This document shows, one piece after another, positions 34,065 to 45,692 of a DNA stretch of 64,000 nucleotides. Source of the stretch: Corylus avellana (Eukaryota > Streptophyta > Magnoliopsida > Fagales > Betulaceae); the NCBI RefSeq assembly GCF_901000735.1, contig NC_081542.1:23823093-23887092 (forward strand). Reading direction: 5' to 3'. The position numbers and the translations under genes are program-made. The notes beneath the pieces were generated by a model that was not told the DNA's origin, searched no databases, and saw only the letters and a program-made list of their open reading frames with translations. Every line of letters starts with the position of its first letter. Position 1 is the first letter of the stretch.

Positions 34065-35404
34065 TGAAGTAAATCATGAAGTGATTTTACATTTTTCCAT
34101 AAAAAAAATAAAAACAAACAAAAGCTATTAGATAACATTGATCATGAGGTCACTATTTTTCTGTACAACCTACTTTATTTTTCCATTTTCTCTCACTCAC
34201 AAGTGGTTCGTCCTTTTCAACTTATTAAATTCTGGCTCTTGGACTAAATTACCAAAGCCTGGTGGGGCCGTGAAGGAGGGGCCAGCTTGCTCTATCTTGG
34301 CACCAAGAAAATATTTTCTCGGTAAACCCTGATGGAGTTTTGTGGGGGTATCAGCAAAGGAATTGTTCACACGATCCTGTGCTAATAAGGGAGAGAGGTG
34401 GTAGGAGGGGGCCTATCAATACTTTACCATATCACCATCCATTATATAATTTATATTAATCACTAAAGTTTGGGACATGTACAATTATTAGCTTATATAT
34501 ATAAGAGTGCCCACCAATTTTTTTTTTTTTTTATTGTGTTTTTTGTCAATTTGTGAAACAATTGGCATTGGCTTTTAATAATAGCAAGTTGATTATACCT
34601 GCTCCTTTTGATTTTGGATCTGTTTAGAATTGTGGTTTTAATAAGTGAGATTTTAAAAATTGTGTTTTTGAAATCGCTACTTTTTAAAATTTCAAAAAAA
34701 TTTGGTAAAATATGTTAAAAAGTATTTTTTTTATTATCAAATATTTGTTGTGTAATTTGCACATTTTCAAATAAGTACCCCCTAATTAACTTGCTTATAG
34801 AAATCACTTTTTTTTTTCCTATTTTAAATTAAGTGTTTTTTAAATTGCAATGCCAAACACTTTACGTTTTGAGATATCTTTTAAAAACTCAGATTATTCT
34901 GGCGAAATCGCAATCTCAAGCGCACCAATAGTTCATTATGATGTTTAGAACCTTTTCCCTTATTTTTAGTACTACGAGTGGTTTGTGTTATTTTGCAATT
35001 TTTGTTGATGATTTGTCTCATTAGATCGGAGTTTTTATAACGCTTTAAAGTTAATTAACTGTAGTAGTTTTTTTTTTTTTTTTTTTTTTGGGGTAATTAT
35101 CTGTGGTAGTTAATTTAGAGTGTTTATGTCTTCTTACTTTTCGCTACTTTTTACCTTATTTTTAGTAGAGAATTTCAAATTGAATATTTCCACCGAGTGG
35201 AATATTGAGGTTGCCGACAAATTAATCTCCATTGTATGCATGCCAACGACTCTGTTGACTGACCCAGAGGCCAACAACGTACTCTAATTGGATATTTGCA
35301 TTTATGACTTGGTCTTCTTAAGAAACTGTACATTTTGAAAAACCATTGTTAAGGTTAAAAGTTTGAGCACAAGAACCAAAACTCCATGCATGCTTGTCTT
35401 CATG
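34065..35404. other. Intergenic DNA with a MITE-like element, no gene seen
   Basis: At about 34618-34927, GGATCTGTTTAGAATTGTGG and the right end CGCAATCTCAAGCGCACC form terminal inverted repeats related to the element at 6023-6316. The ORF at 34138-34332 has no recognisable motif. Poly-T tracts lie at 34519 and 35068. Confidence 0.5.
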
Positions 35405-35912
35405 TTTTGTTACATTAATTACCTTCCTAGCTAGGAAATTAACTTGTTAATTAATATCATATTTGTCCAAACTTTTCTTCTTTTCGATGAAGCATTTCAT
35501 TTTTTTTTTTTTTTTTTAATAAATGAACTCTCCATATTAGAAAGGAAGTCATATTGATTGGTGCTAAGTCCTATTGAACTCTCCATCTTGCTCTCTCTTA
35601 GATTTCAAATTCAAAACAAATATAAAAGATGGGAAAGAGTTATTTAAGGACTTAGCCCCTACTCAAGCATTCAAACCTCTCAAACTTTTCTTATCAAATT
35701 TATTAGCCAAAAGTTTAACTCCACATATGTGCATGCAGTGCTACCTAGAGAGATTTGTCAAAAGTTTGATTTTCAAAAAAGTAATCCAACCACCCTAGCA
35801 AAACCACATGCTTAGCCAACCAACCTAAAACCCAGCCTCTAAAAATTGGGTTGTAAGAATTCCTATAGCCCAGTTAGCTAGTCTCTAAAAAAGTTGTAAG
35901 TGTCCTTTTAGC

Positions 35913-36338
35913 GCCCGTGAGAAATATGTGTTTTTTTAATAGCATGTTCTTCTCTTGCTGTGAAAGCAACTCAAGTAGTCCACCAACAGCCAATGGGTTT
36001 GGGATTGGGAACCCCTTGACCAGATCTCAGAGCCAATCTTTTTCCCAAGGTTATAGATCCATTTTGCCGACTTCCCTTGCCTACATTGTTCCATTGGCTA
36101 GATATTGTTCACCTTAGAGACTTTATGCAGTTATGAGTACAACCGGGAGTGGAAGACACTTAGTCCTCCGGATTTTCAAGGGTTGTCAGCGGCGTACTGG
36201 ATGTCGGGTGAAATGCGGTGCTCTTCTAGCCATTGGATCCTACCTTTGGCTGAGCAGTTTTTAGGGGCAGTCTGTTACACAAAAAAGACAACTCTTTCTA
36301 TAAACCCCTGTACTGACGTCTCCAGACTCCCTAACAGG
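35913..36338 (-). pseudogene. Degenerate 25S rRNA fragment, copy 2
   Basis: Same relic as at 740-1165, unchanged in the part examined. Confidence 0.85.
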
Positions 36339-36552
36339 CAAACCTTTCTCTATTTTTATTTTTATTTTTTATAAAAAGAAACTAAAACAAAATCAAAAAA
36401 TCTTCCCTAGTGATATTCTACCATGGAACATTCATCAAAGTTTTGATTTTAAAAACTTACCTAAAATCTCTCCTAAACCATGTACCACATTGATTATCAC
36501 AAATTGAGTTTTCAAAATAACTTAAAATCCTTCGTACTCACATGCCACATTA

Positions 36553-37186
36553 ATGTTAGGGAATGACACACCCTTGAATCAATGATTGTGCAAACTCCAT
36601 AGAATAATAATGGAATGATAAATGTAAGAGATCAACACACAGTATTTACAGTGGGCTTACATCCACGAGACTAACTCCGAACAATTCACTATAAACAACT
36701 TATTACAATGGTATTTACTCAAGTTATGCAAAACTTGAGTTAATACAGCAGTAAAATAATACAGAGAGAAACAACCTCTGTTGAAATTAATATACACTCT
36801 CAGTGGTGTATTAAAATATTCTTTTCTTAACTCTCTCTCTGGAGTATAACTGAAGCTCTCCTCTCTTGGCTTCTCTTCTCGTGTGTTGTTGATCATCATC
36901 GATCATATTTGAGGCATAAGGCCCTTTGGCTATTTATAGCCAAAGTTAGAACCGTTTAGATGAATGAACTTGACATCCAAGTTAGAACCATCTAGATGAT
37001 GGAGACAAATTGAGAACCTTGTAGATGGATGGAGAACCATCTAACTAAATCTTTGTAGAGAACCTTCAAGATGGATGAAGAACCATCTAGATAAATCTTT
37101 GTAGAGAACCTTCAAGATGGATAGAGAACAATCTAAATAAATCTTTGTAGGACTTGCTCCATTTTGTTTAATCAAAATCTTATCTT
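36553..37186 (-). mobile_element. LTR-like sequence, copy 2, with three-unit minisatellite
   Basis: Matches 1380-2060 but the 45-bp minisatellite (37012-37148) has three units where copy 1 has four. The TATA palindrome is at 36927-36940. Confidence 0.4.
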
Positions 37187-38251
37187 AAGTAGGGAAAAAC
37201 CTTGTCGACAGCCAACAATTAATGGTTAACAAGATTTGAGTTTCAAATTTCTTAAAACTACTCCAAAAATTGCATAACTTGGGGACTTCACCCAAAAACC
37301 CTAATTTTCCTAGAAGTCTAGAACCTTCAATCCATTCAGCAATCCCTTGCTTTCTCTCAAAATTCCTTTCACCAAAACACCAAGGCACACGTGAGAGAGG
37401 AATGAAGGAAATCTAAATTCTCATCCAATTAAGTTTCAAAAACCGATTCTCTTTGCAAGTAAATGTTACCATGCTCTTTAAAATTTTGTTGTTCCGAATT
37501 GATCATGTTTTATTCATAACTTTTTCAAGCATTTTATCCAATGAGAATTTGATATTCTAATTGGATGAAATGAAAATGGTTTTGGTAAAAGAAGAGAGAA
37601 TGAATTGTGAAAATGGTTCAGGGAATGTTCTCCCTCCAGCTTTTAGTTCTTAAACATCATAGTTCACAAAACAAAATATTTTATTTAGGATTCTTATTGA
37701 TCTCATACGACTACCAAATAATATAAAAAGGAGAGTTTTCTCTCAAATTGAGTTGAAAAAAATTTCTTCAATCTAATTTATTAAAATGACATTTGTCTTT
37801 AGAGCACATAATTTTCACCTACTATACATGTGAGAGTCGCATATTCTAAGACAGACATGACAAATATCAGTTTAATAAACCAAATTGAAACAAAATTTCT
37901 GGAATCCAGTTTACAAGTGAATAGAATTTGGACAATTTATTTACTTGTTGACTTGATGTGTTTCATTTTATCCAAAGTTTAAGCATATAGGAAGAGATGA
38001 ATTTAGCATTTTTATCAATACTTTAACAATTTCTCTCATTCTCAAACTCCATTTTTAACCGATGAAGCCTATCATGTAAAATATTTAACTAGTTTCAAAC
38101 ACTAAAAATACATAAATTTAATAATATAATAAATACTTTTTAACATATTATACAACCCATAGCAGAAAGATACCTTACACACACACACATATATATATAC
38201 TCACACAAAGTTACAAACAACATTTTCAGTTTCAATGGAAGCTAGCTAGCG
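37187..38251. other. AT-rich intergenic DNA, no gene seen
   Basis: Counterpart of 2061-3125, with a four-base shorter CA/TA microsatellite. Confidence 0.6.
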
Positions 38252-39956
38252 CTAGCTAGCACGCTGGCACTCACGTGGGTGACCCTGAGGAAATCGCTTA
38301 AAATCAGTGCAATAGTTGTAAATCATGAAGTACTTTTGCACCCATCTGAGACGTCTTCGCCCATTTGCATCGAGCCCTTGAGTTTGCCAACCACCAGGAG
38401 TGGGGGAGCTCGTTGACGTTGAACCACAAGAAGATGAGCCTGTAGACCACACGCAGGCATTAGCATTGAAGTTACGATAGTAGGCAGTGAAAGGAGCCTT
38501 GGACCAATCCGTTTTCACAAGCCCACCCCTTGTTGCCCATTGGTCTGCATTCCAGAGGCTCGAGTAAAGCTTCATGGGCTGGCTCTTGGGGAAGGGAACC
38601 CCAATGGACTCTTCGTTGTGGAATACTCTTATGGGGGTGTTATCCACCAAGAAACTGCAGAGAGAGAGCGAGAGAGAAAATACCAAAAAATGTTACTTAA
38701 ATTGATGGTGTACTAGAATATTCAAAATATTGGTTCAGAATCTTAGGGCCGGGTGACGTCAAACCCTTTAATTATAATCGGATAAGATAATTTCATGCTG
38801 AGTTTGTGACAGGTCCCCGGATCGTGTCAAAAATTGTCAGCATTAATATAAAACTATATATAGATCAATTCTAGCTTAATTTATTTAATTAAACGAGTCA
38901 AATCACTTGATCCAAATTCACTGATTTCGTGTTCATGTTGAGTTCACGGGTCTGATGAGATGGATTACATGATGTGAGAAGTAAATATCTTAAATTCACT
39001 GTTAGAGAGAGAGAAATACTAAGTTACTGCAAAAATGCTTAACTTAATGGTGTACTAGAATATTCAAAATATTGGTTAATTAAGAATCTTAGGGCCGGGT
39101 GACGTCAAACCTTTTAACTCGTTAATTTTATATTGGGTTTGTGACGGGTCTATTGATCGTGTTAAAAATTGCCAACTAAACATTAAAATTGTCAATTATA
39201 AATGTCTTGTGTCAAAACATGAATATATATAAAAGATTATATAAATAAATTATAACCTGACTTGTTTAATTAAATAAGTTCCAAATTCACTAATTTTATA
39301 TGGAGTTAATGTCGAGTTTACGAATTGTGTTCAAAATTTGCATATCATCAAACTGAGATGCATGGATTACACGATGTGAGAAGTAGAGATCTTACATAAT
39401 TAGCTGTGGATTCCATACAAAGGAATAGGTGTGGAAATCTTTTGTTGGGTCAAACCAGAGGTAGAATTGTTGCTCTCTCTCCCCTTTCCCTTGTGTATAG
39501 ACGTTTGTGTGGACGATATAGGGCTGTCCACTCAAGTTCCCCAAGAACTCAAAATCAATCTCGTCATGATTAGTCCCCTCTGAGGATAGCTGCAGAAATT
39601 AAAGAACAAACTTGGAGCTAGCAAATTTTCTCTTGTTTCTCAATATATGTCAAAAATGGAGATAAGAGATTTACATAGTAAGCCGTGACGGTGCCAGCAG
39701 AGTTACCAGAGACGAGCTTCAGCTGCATGTCGATCCTTCCAAACAGATATTCTCTTTTGGATTGGAAACCAGAGCCAGATATTTGGTCAAGTGACAGTGT
39801 GAGAAGCTTCCCTTTATCTAGAATCTTCCCACGATGATCCCCCCACATTATGTCACAATCTCCATCAAAAGTGCCAGCAGAAGAAACCACAAAGGAGCTC
39901 ACAAAGAGTGAAACCAAGAGCAACTCTGAAATCCTATGACAAATGTATACTGCCAT
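38252..39956 (-). CDS. XTH: Xyloglucan endotransglucosylase/hydrolase, copy 2
   Basis: Exons 39675-39956, 39396-39589 and 38252-38654 on the minus strand, the same structure and 292-residue length as the copy at 3126-4830. The visible coding difference is in the C-terminal residues (ECQRAS here, ECRRAS there), from a single C/T change. The catalytic [11 protein letters not shown] motif, N-glycosylation site and TATA box (40019-40026) are unchanged. It is probably the other allele of the same locus and not a second gene, because each copy abuts a contig edge. Confidence 0.92.
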
Positions 39957-40018
39957 CTCTAGAGATCGAGAGAATTAATTGGAATATGGTGAGATTGTGT
40001 ATTTGTGTTGGGAGGAGG

Positions 40019-40026
40019 AATTTATA
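40019..40026 (-). promoter_or_regulatory. XTH TATA box, copy 2
   Basis: TATAAATT on the minus strand, same spacing to the ATG as in copy 1. Confidence 0.7.
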
Positions 40027-40994
40027 GGTAATGGAGAGAGAAAGAGAGGGTTGTGGTGAAGGGTGTAGGATGCTTGAAGAAGTAGTGTACATTTATCAAT
40101 AAATATACAGAGGGAATGGAGCTGGCAATTGGGTGTCTTTAGCTAATTAGAAAGCTGTGAATGAGTTTGGAGTATACAGGGATAGAACATTTAAAAGGTC
40201 CGTAAAATTGCAGTTTTGACTTTAAAATCGTGTGTTTTTAAAATCAATAAATATACAAAGGGAACGGAGCTGGCAGTTGAGTGTTTTTAGCTAATAAGAA
40301 AGTTGTGAATGAGTTTATAGTATACGGTGCAGTTTTATCTTTAAAATCATGTATTTTTTATAAAAAAAATGTATCTCATTGCCGATTGAGATTTCTTAAA
40401 ATTTGTTTTAAATTTGAGATCCTCAAATTAATAAATCTCAGCTGTTTATCTCATCTAAGCGACTAAGATAAGCCATATTTTAGAATTTAATGAGAAAACT
40501 ACCCTTAAAGAATTTAATAAGCCATATTTTTTCATTAAATACTAAAGCATAACTTATTTTAGTAATTTAAATGAGAAAAATTGCTGAAATTAATGAATTT
40601 AAGAATCTCAAATTTAGAGAATCTCAATCCTCTCATTCCTTGTGATTTGAAATTCTGAGGGCCCACTGGCAGATTTGGCTTTGCCTTGGCAAACAGCCGA
40701 GGAAGGCTCAGAGCAATGTGCCTGAATATGATATAACCTTCCAATTTTGAAGCTTCGTGCGTGATTATATGTGATGAGATACAGAGAGGATAAATTATTT
40801 GACATCATGCAAGAGGACACGTGCAGGACCCTAAAGTAATGTGGCTGAAGAGGTTGTATGGAAATAAGAGTTGGAGCTGGCTAGCTATCACAGAAACGCG
40901 TGTATGTTGCATGGCCACATGACCTGGCGCCATCTTCTGCGCTACCTTTAATTGCTGTGTGATTATCTCCAGAATAAGCTATAATATTTTCAAG

Positions 40995-41154
40995 TATATA
41001 ATATGACCTAAACTTGACACACAAATACAAATTAACTCCCCCAACTCCAAAGACCAACTACTATATATATATATATATATATATATAGTAGTTGGTCTTT
41101 GGAGTTGGGGGAGTTAATTTGTATTTGTGTGTCAAGTTTAGGTCATATTATATA
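40995..41154. repeat. 160-bp perfect palindrome at the contig end
   Basis: The left arm runs TATATAATATGACCTAAACT to the (AT)n core, and the right arm is its exact reverse complement, ending at the first N. The centre is near 41074.5. In copy A1 the same left arm is followed by unrelated sequence after TAGTAGTT, so the right arm is an added foldback. Confidence 0.93.
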
Positions 41155-41254
41155 NNNNNNNNNNNNNNNNNNNNNNNNNNNNNNNNNNNNNNNNNNNNNN
41201 NNNNNNNNNNNNNNNNNNNNNNNNNNNNNNNNNNNNNNNNNNNNNNNNNNNNNN
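41155..41254. other. Assembly gap (100 N)
   Basis: 100 N between a foldback end and the start of a long inverted copy of 25326-33245. Confidence 0.95.
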
Positions 41255-41493
41255 AAACATGAGAATCAATAAAATTATAACATTTGTCCTATTTAAGTTA
41301 GTGTTACACTAATAAAATCTATTAAATTTGTGGACGGAATTTGACTCTGGTAACTATTTTTTTTTTTGGCATATCTCAAGAAGTGCGAGTTCAATTTTAT
41401 ACTACATAAAGCTAATTATAAATCACTAAAACGATAAGGACTAATTTTTAATTTATCCCTTTTTTCTTTTTTCCCCTTGTAACTTTCATTAAA

Positions 41494-41900
41494 AGACAGA
41501 CAACTAGATTTGTATAAAATTTGTGTCTATCATTCATCTTAAAAAAAGAGTCGTGTGACTCGTGTCAATATTCTTAAAGTTGAGTGTTCTTGATTGGGAG
41601 TAGGTAGGATTGAAGCATTTGGGCTTTGGGTTTTCTTGGAGCTATGGAAACAGAGCAATCGCTCTGTTTCCATATGACACGAGTCACACGACTCGTGAAA
41701 GTCCAAATGAAGCATTTGAACTTTCATTAATAGACAGACAACTAGATTTGTATAAAATTTGTTTCTATCATTCATCTAAAAAAAAGAGTCGTGTGACTCG
41801 TGTCAATATTCTTAAAGTTGAGTGTTCTTGATTGGGAGTAGGTAGGATTGAAGCATTTGGGCTTTGGGTTTTCTTGGAGCTATGGAAACAGAGCAATCGC
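41494..41900 (+). repeat. Duplicated leader of gene B copy 2
   Basis: Mirror of 32600-33006: units at about 41494-41662 and 41731-41900, with first-codon ATGs at 41644 (aborted) and 41882 (used). The TATAAAATTTG box of the used unit lies about 130 bp before its ATG. Confidence 0.8.
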
Positions 41901-42997
41901 TGGGGAGCTCTCTCCCAGTTCCTTGTGTTCAGGAGCTAGCGAAGGAGACGACGGCGACAGTGCCGCCGCGGTATGTGCGTCCCGATCAGGACCCTCCAAA
42001 CATATCCGACACCACTTGTTTACCCCAAGTCCCAGTCATCAACATGCAGAAGCTTTTCTCCCCTGAATTTATGGACTCTGAGTTGGAGAAGATGCACTGC
42101 GCATGCAAAGAATGGGGTTTCTTCCAGGTCATCCTCTCTTCCCATCTCTTTCTCTAGATTTTTTTATTTTATTTTTTATTTGGATATGTTAATTTTTCCT
42201 AAACATAAAATGTTTTTTTTGTTGGAAAATGTTTTCAGTGAAAAATATTTTCTTGATTTTTTGAAAAATATTTTTAGGTGTTTAGCGCGTATGAAAAATT
42301 ACTATTTTTTTATATATATTTTCATTCCATCATATTAAAATTTAAATTACGAAAATCCCCTGACTCCAGGCCCAATGGTGTCATAACTGGTTCCCAGCAT
42401 GTCCCGGCCAAGTCCTAATGATGTTCTAACTGGGTCTCAGTTAGGGCTCAGTGGGTTCTGACTAGGTCCAGCGGTGTCCCATTCGGGTCCGGAACAAGTT
42501 TCGATAGATCTTGGTTGAGTCTTGACAGGTTCCAACCGGGTCATGATAGGGTTTCGACTGGGTCCTGGCAGGGTACTAATTTGGTCCTAACCAGATCCCA
42601 GCGGTGTTCCGGGGACGTCCTAGTCGGGTCCTTATGATGGCCTAGTCGAGTCCTGGTGGTGTTTCGGCGTTGACTTTCTCTCTCATATAAAACTATATAG
42701 ATATATGTTATCTCTTTTTATGTAAAAATTGGAAATGTTTTTGTAGTTAATAAATCATGGGGTGAAAGCTTCATTGTTGGAGAAGGTGAAATTAGAAATT
42801 CAAGAATTTTTCAAGCTGCCGATGGAAGAAAAGAAGACATACTGGCAAGAACCAGGACATTTGGAGGGTTTTGGACAGGCCTTTGTTGTGTCCGAGGAGC
42901 AAAAGCTTGATTGGGGAGACATGTTCTACATGGTCACTCTCCCAACCTCTTTGAGGAAGCCCCATTTGTTCCCAAAGCTCCCCCTTCCATTTAGGTC

Positions 42998-43033
<36 letters not shown>

Positions 43034-44212
43034 GAAAAATATGAGAGTAGGTTGTTTAATTAATCTTCACATGCAGAGATAACTTAGAAGCTTACTCAGC
43101 AGAGCTTAAAAGCCTTGCCATGAAAATCATTGAATTTATGGCGAAAGCTCTTAGAATGGACTATAATGACATGAAGAACCTGTTTGAAGATGGGAAGCAG
43201 GCATTTAGGATGAACTACTACCCTCCATGTCCACAGCCAGACCTTGTGATTGGCCTCAACCCTCACTCTGATTCTGTCGGCCTAACAATCCTCCTCCAAC
43301 TCAATGAAATGGAAGGCCTCCAAATAAGAAAAGATGGGATGTGGATTCCTGTTAAACCCCTCTCTAATGCTTTTATTGTCAACATTGGAGACATTTTGGA
43401 GGTATATAATTAAATCTCTTTGGAGTAACTTCACTTTACACCCCTGAATTACCACGTGATTTGACATACCCCGAACTTTGAAACCTCTTAATTTGGACTC
43501 CTGAACTTTCAATTGCAGTCAATTTACTCTCCTTCGTCAATTTTTGCCGTTAAAACCCCTAAAAAAACAAAATTACCCTTCAATTTTATTTTTATTAAAA
43601 ACAAATTTTGAAAAGAAGGATCACAATGTGGCCCAACCGTGGGTCACCTTGTGATTTTTTTTTTTTAATAATATATATATTTTTTAATTTTTAATTTGAA
43701 ATTAAGGGTAAATTTGAAATTTTATAAAAAAGTTAACGGTATAAATGTCATTGTCTCACTTTTAACGTTTAAAATCTGACGGAATGGTTCAAATTGACTG
43801 CAATTGAAAGTTCAGGGGTATGTCAAATTGTGTTGTAGTTCAGGAGTTTAGAGTGAATTTACCCCAATCTCTTTTTTATGTGCTTTCTAGAATCAAACAT
43901 ATGCTTAACTTGTTCTTATGTGTTTTCCATGCATGTTTTTTGCAGATTGTGACCAATGGAATATACCGTAGCATTGAGCATCGGGCTACTGTTAACTCAG
44001 TAAAGGAAAGGCTCTCCATGGCTACATTTTACAACCCCAGACTGGAAGGAGATATGGGTCCAGCACCAAGCCTTATTACTCCAGAATCACCGGCATTGTT
44101 CAAAAGAATAGGAGTTGCAGATTACTTCAAGGGACTTTTCTCTCGTAAACTTGATGGGAAATCATACATTGATGTCATGAGGATCCAGAATGAGGAACAG
44201 AAAGGTTCTTGA
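41882..44212 (+). CDS. SRG1-like Fe(II)/2-oxoglutarate oxygenase, gene B copy 2, 4 exons
   Basis: Exons 41882-42127, 42747-42994, 43077-43401 and 43946-44212, phases 0, 2, 0, joining to 361 residues. Exon 1 ends EWGFFQ, exon 2 starts LINHGV, and exon 3 carries NYYPPCPQP and the PHSD iron ligands. Exon 4 carries SIEHRATVN and the RLS 2-oxoglutarate site. It differs from genes C and D by four extra N-terminal residues (METEQSLG against MSIG) and scattered substitutions such as KQAFRMNYY for RQ(G/A)IRMNYY. No broken motif. Probably allelic with the minus-strand copy at 30288-32618. Confidence 0.92.
42366..42666 (+). repeat. Degenerate minisatellite in intron 1 of gene B copy 2
   Basis: Mirror of 31834-32134. 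Confidence 0.7.
43422..43865. mobile_element. MULE-type MITE in intron 3 of gene B copy 2
   Basis: Mirror of 30635-31078; 9-bp target duplications AATCTCTTT at 43413-43421 and 43866-43874. Confidence 0.85.
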
Positions 44213-45433
44213 GACTTAATCTTCCATATTGAATAACTCAATGACTACAATAAATACTATGAAAGCTTTAGTGTAATATGCATGAGTGCCAGGTTCAATC
44301 TGGTTTGATCATATGCAAGCCAGATTTAAATAAAAACATATTCATGATAAAATGGTTTTTTTTTTTTTTTTTTCCAAATAAAAACACATTCAGCCTACTT
44401 AAAGGATAGAAAACATGAAGGAATCTCATAATTTTTACTTGAGCTCATCCAGATACTGAGAGACTCCTTTAAGTGAAAGAGAAAGGTTTATAAAGAGAGA
44501 AGAAAAAATACTCATGGAAGGATGTTGCTATTTGTAACAACTCCTTTAATAAGCAATGATGAAGTCGCCCAATAAGCTATACATACTTAATAACATCTCG
44601 GGATAAACATCTATATTTTCAACTTTTACATTGTTACAATGCATAACAAAAGAATAGCTATAAAAAAATGTTATATCTGACATAATGCCATAGATACATC
44701 ACAAATGTTGATAAACATATCTAAGATGAGGTACAAATGGAGATAGACTAATACGCACTAGTCAAATACAAAAGTATGTGGCATTTCACGGCAATCGTAG
44801 TAGCCCGGGCACGAGGCCACTGTATCCTCGTCAACATTATCATCACCTGCAACCACAACATTATTTATGCAATTGGGGAGTTATGACGTTTGCCCAGGCG
44901 CATTACTGACTTGTCACAATGAGCTGACTTTTTGTTTTCTATCATGAATTTACAATAACAGCTACACTTGGTTTTACAATATTTGTAAAACAGTTTGCAG
45001 CGGATGAAGTAAACATTATAGTTATGAAAACCTTCGAAACATATTATTTAGCTATGAATGTATGTGCATGCTTCAAACTCACGCTCAAAAACCTACAAAT
45101 ACAAACCCATCTAAAACATATCACATCTATATATACATCGTATAGCTCAGCTACACCCATATACTTTTAACCTGAAACCTTAGGCGAAATACAATTACAT
45201 AAGCATATCTAAGCCAACGAGAAACTATAAAACATCATATGCAAGAAGTTGTAAAGATACAATTACAGTGGTCTTCTAGAATGACCATGTTTGCTAACAG
45301 GTCCGAACACCACAAGAACATATACTCTAATACTCCCTTGAATGTATCGTGTTCGGATATCAGTTGTTGAACTTGTCTCCTTTAAGCAAATACTCTTTAC
45401 CATCTTCAACAGTAATTTAATTTGTTAACCTCA
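44213..45433. other. Intergenic, mirror of 29067-30287
   Basis: No gene recognised apart from the possible exon relic on the minus strand (about 44757-44846). Confidence 0.5.
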
Positions 45434-45438
45434 GTACA

Positions 45439-45692
45439 TATAATAGAATGAAATTGACTTTGCTACCTTACCATAACACAGGTTAAGGTGTTGTATTTAT
45501 AAGAAGATGATTACAAGAGTTTGAGTTTGATAGAAACTCAACTTCATGAGATATATCAAAATACAAAGTGATTATCTTATCTATATATAAAAGTTTAAAA
45601 TTACAAGATCACAAGATAACTATCTATCCTTATCTGGTTGTTTATCTTCATCATCACTTGATATGTGAGCAGGTTTGAATTGGTCTCTAACA
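45439..45692 (-). mobile_element. 3' LTR of Copia copy 2
   Basis: 254 bp, identical in extent to 28808-29061. Confidence 0.9.

Larger units (their letters stand above)
35405..41093 (+). repeat. Segment A, copy 2
   Basis: Second copy of 232-5967, here with natural-looking flanking sequence on its left (35280-35404). On its right the AT tract turns into a mirror image of the segment's own last bases and then the gap. See copy 1 for the differences. Confidence 0.93.

Noticed and set aside
41848..42066. ORFs beginning [13 protein letters not shown] at the start of gene B
   Set aside because: They do not begin with ATG and run through the leader in frames that stop; the real start is the ATG at 41882.
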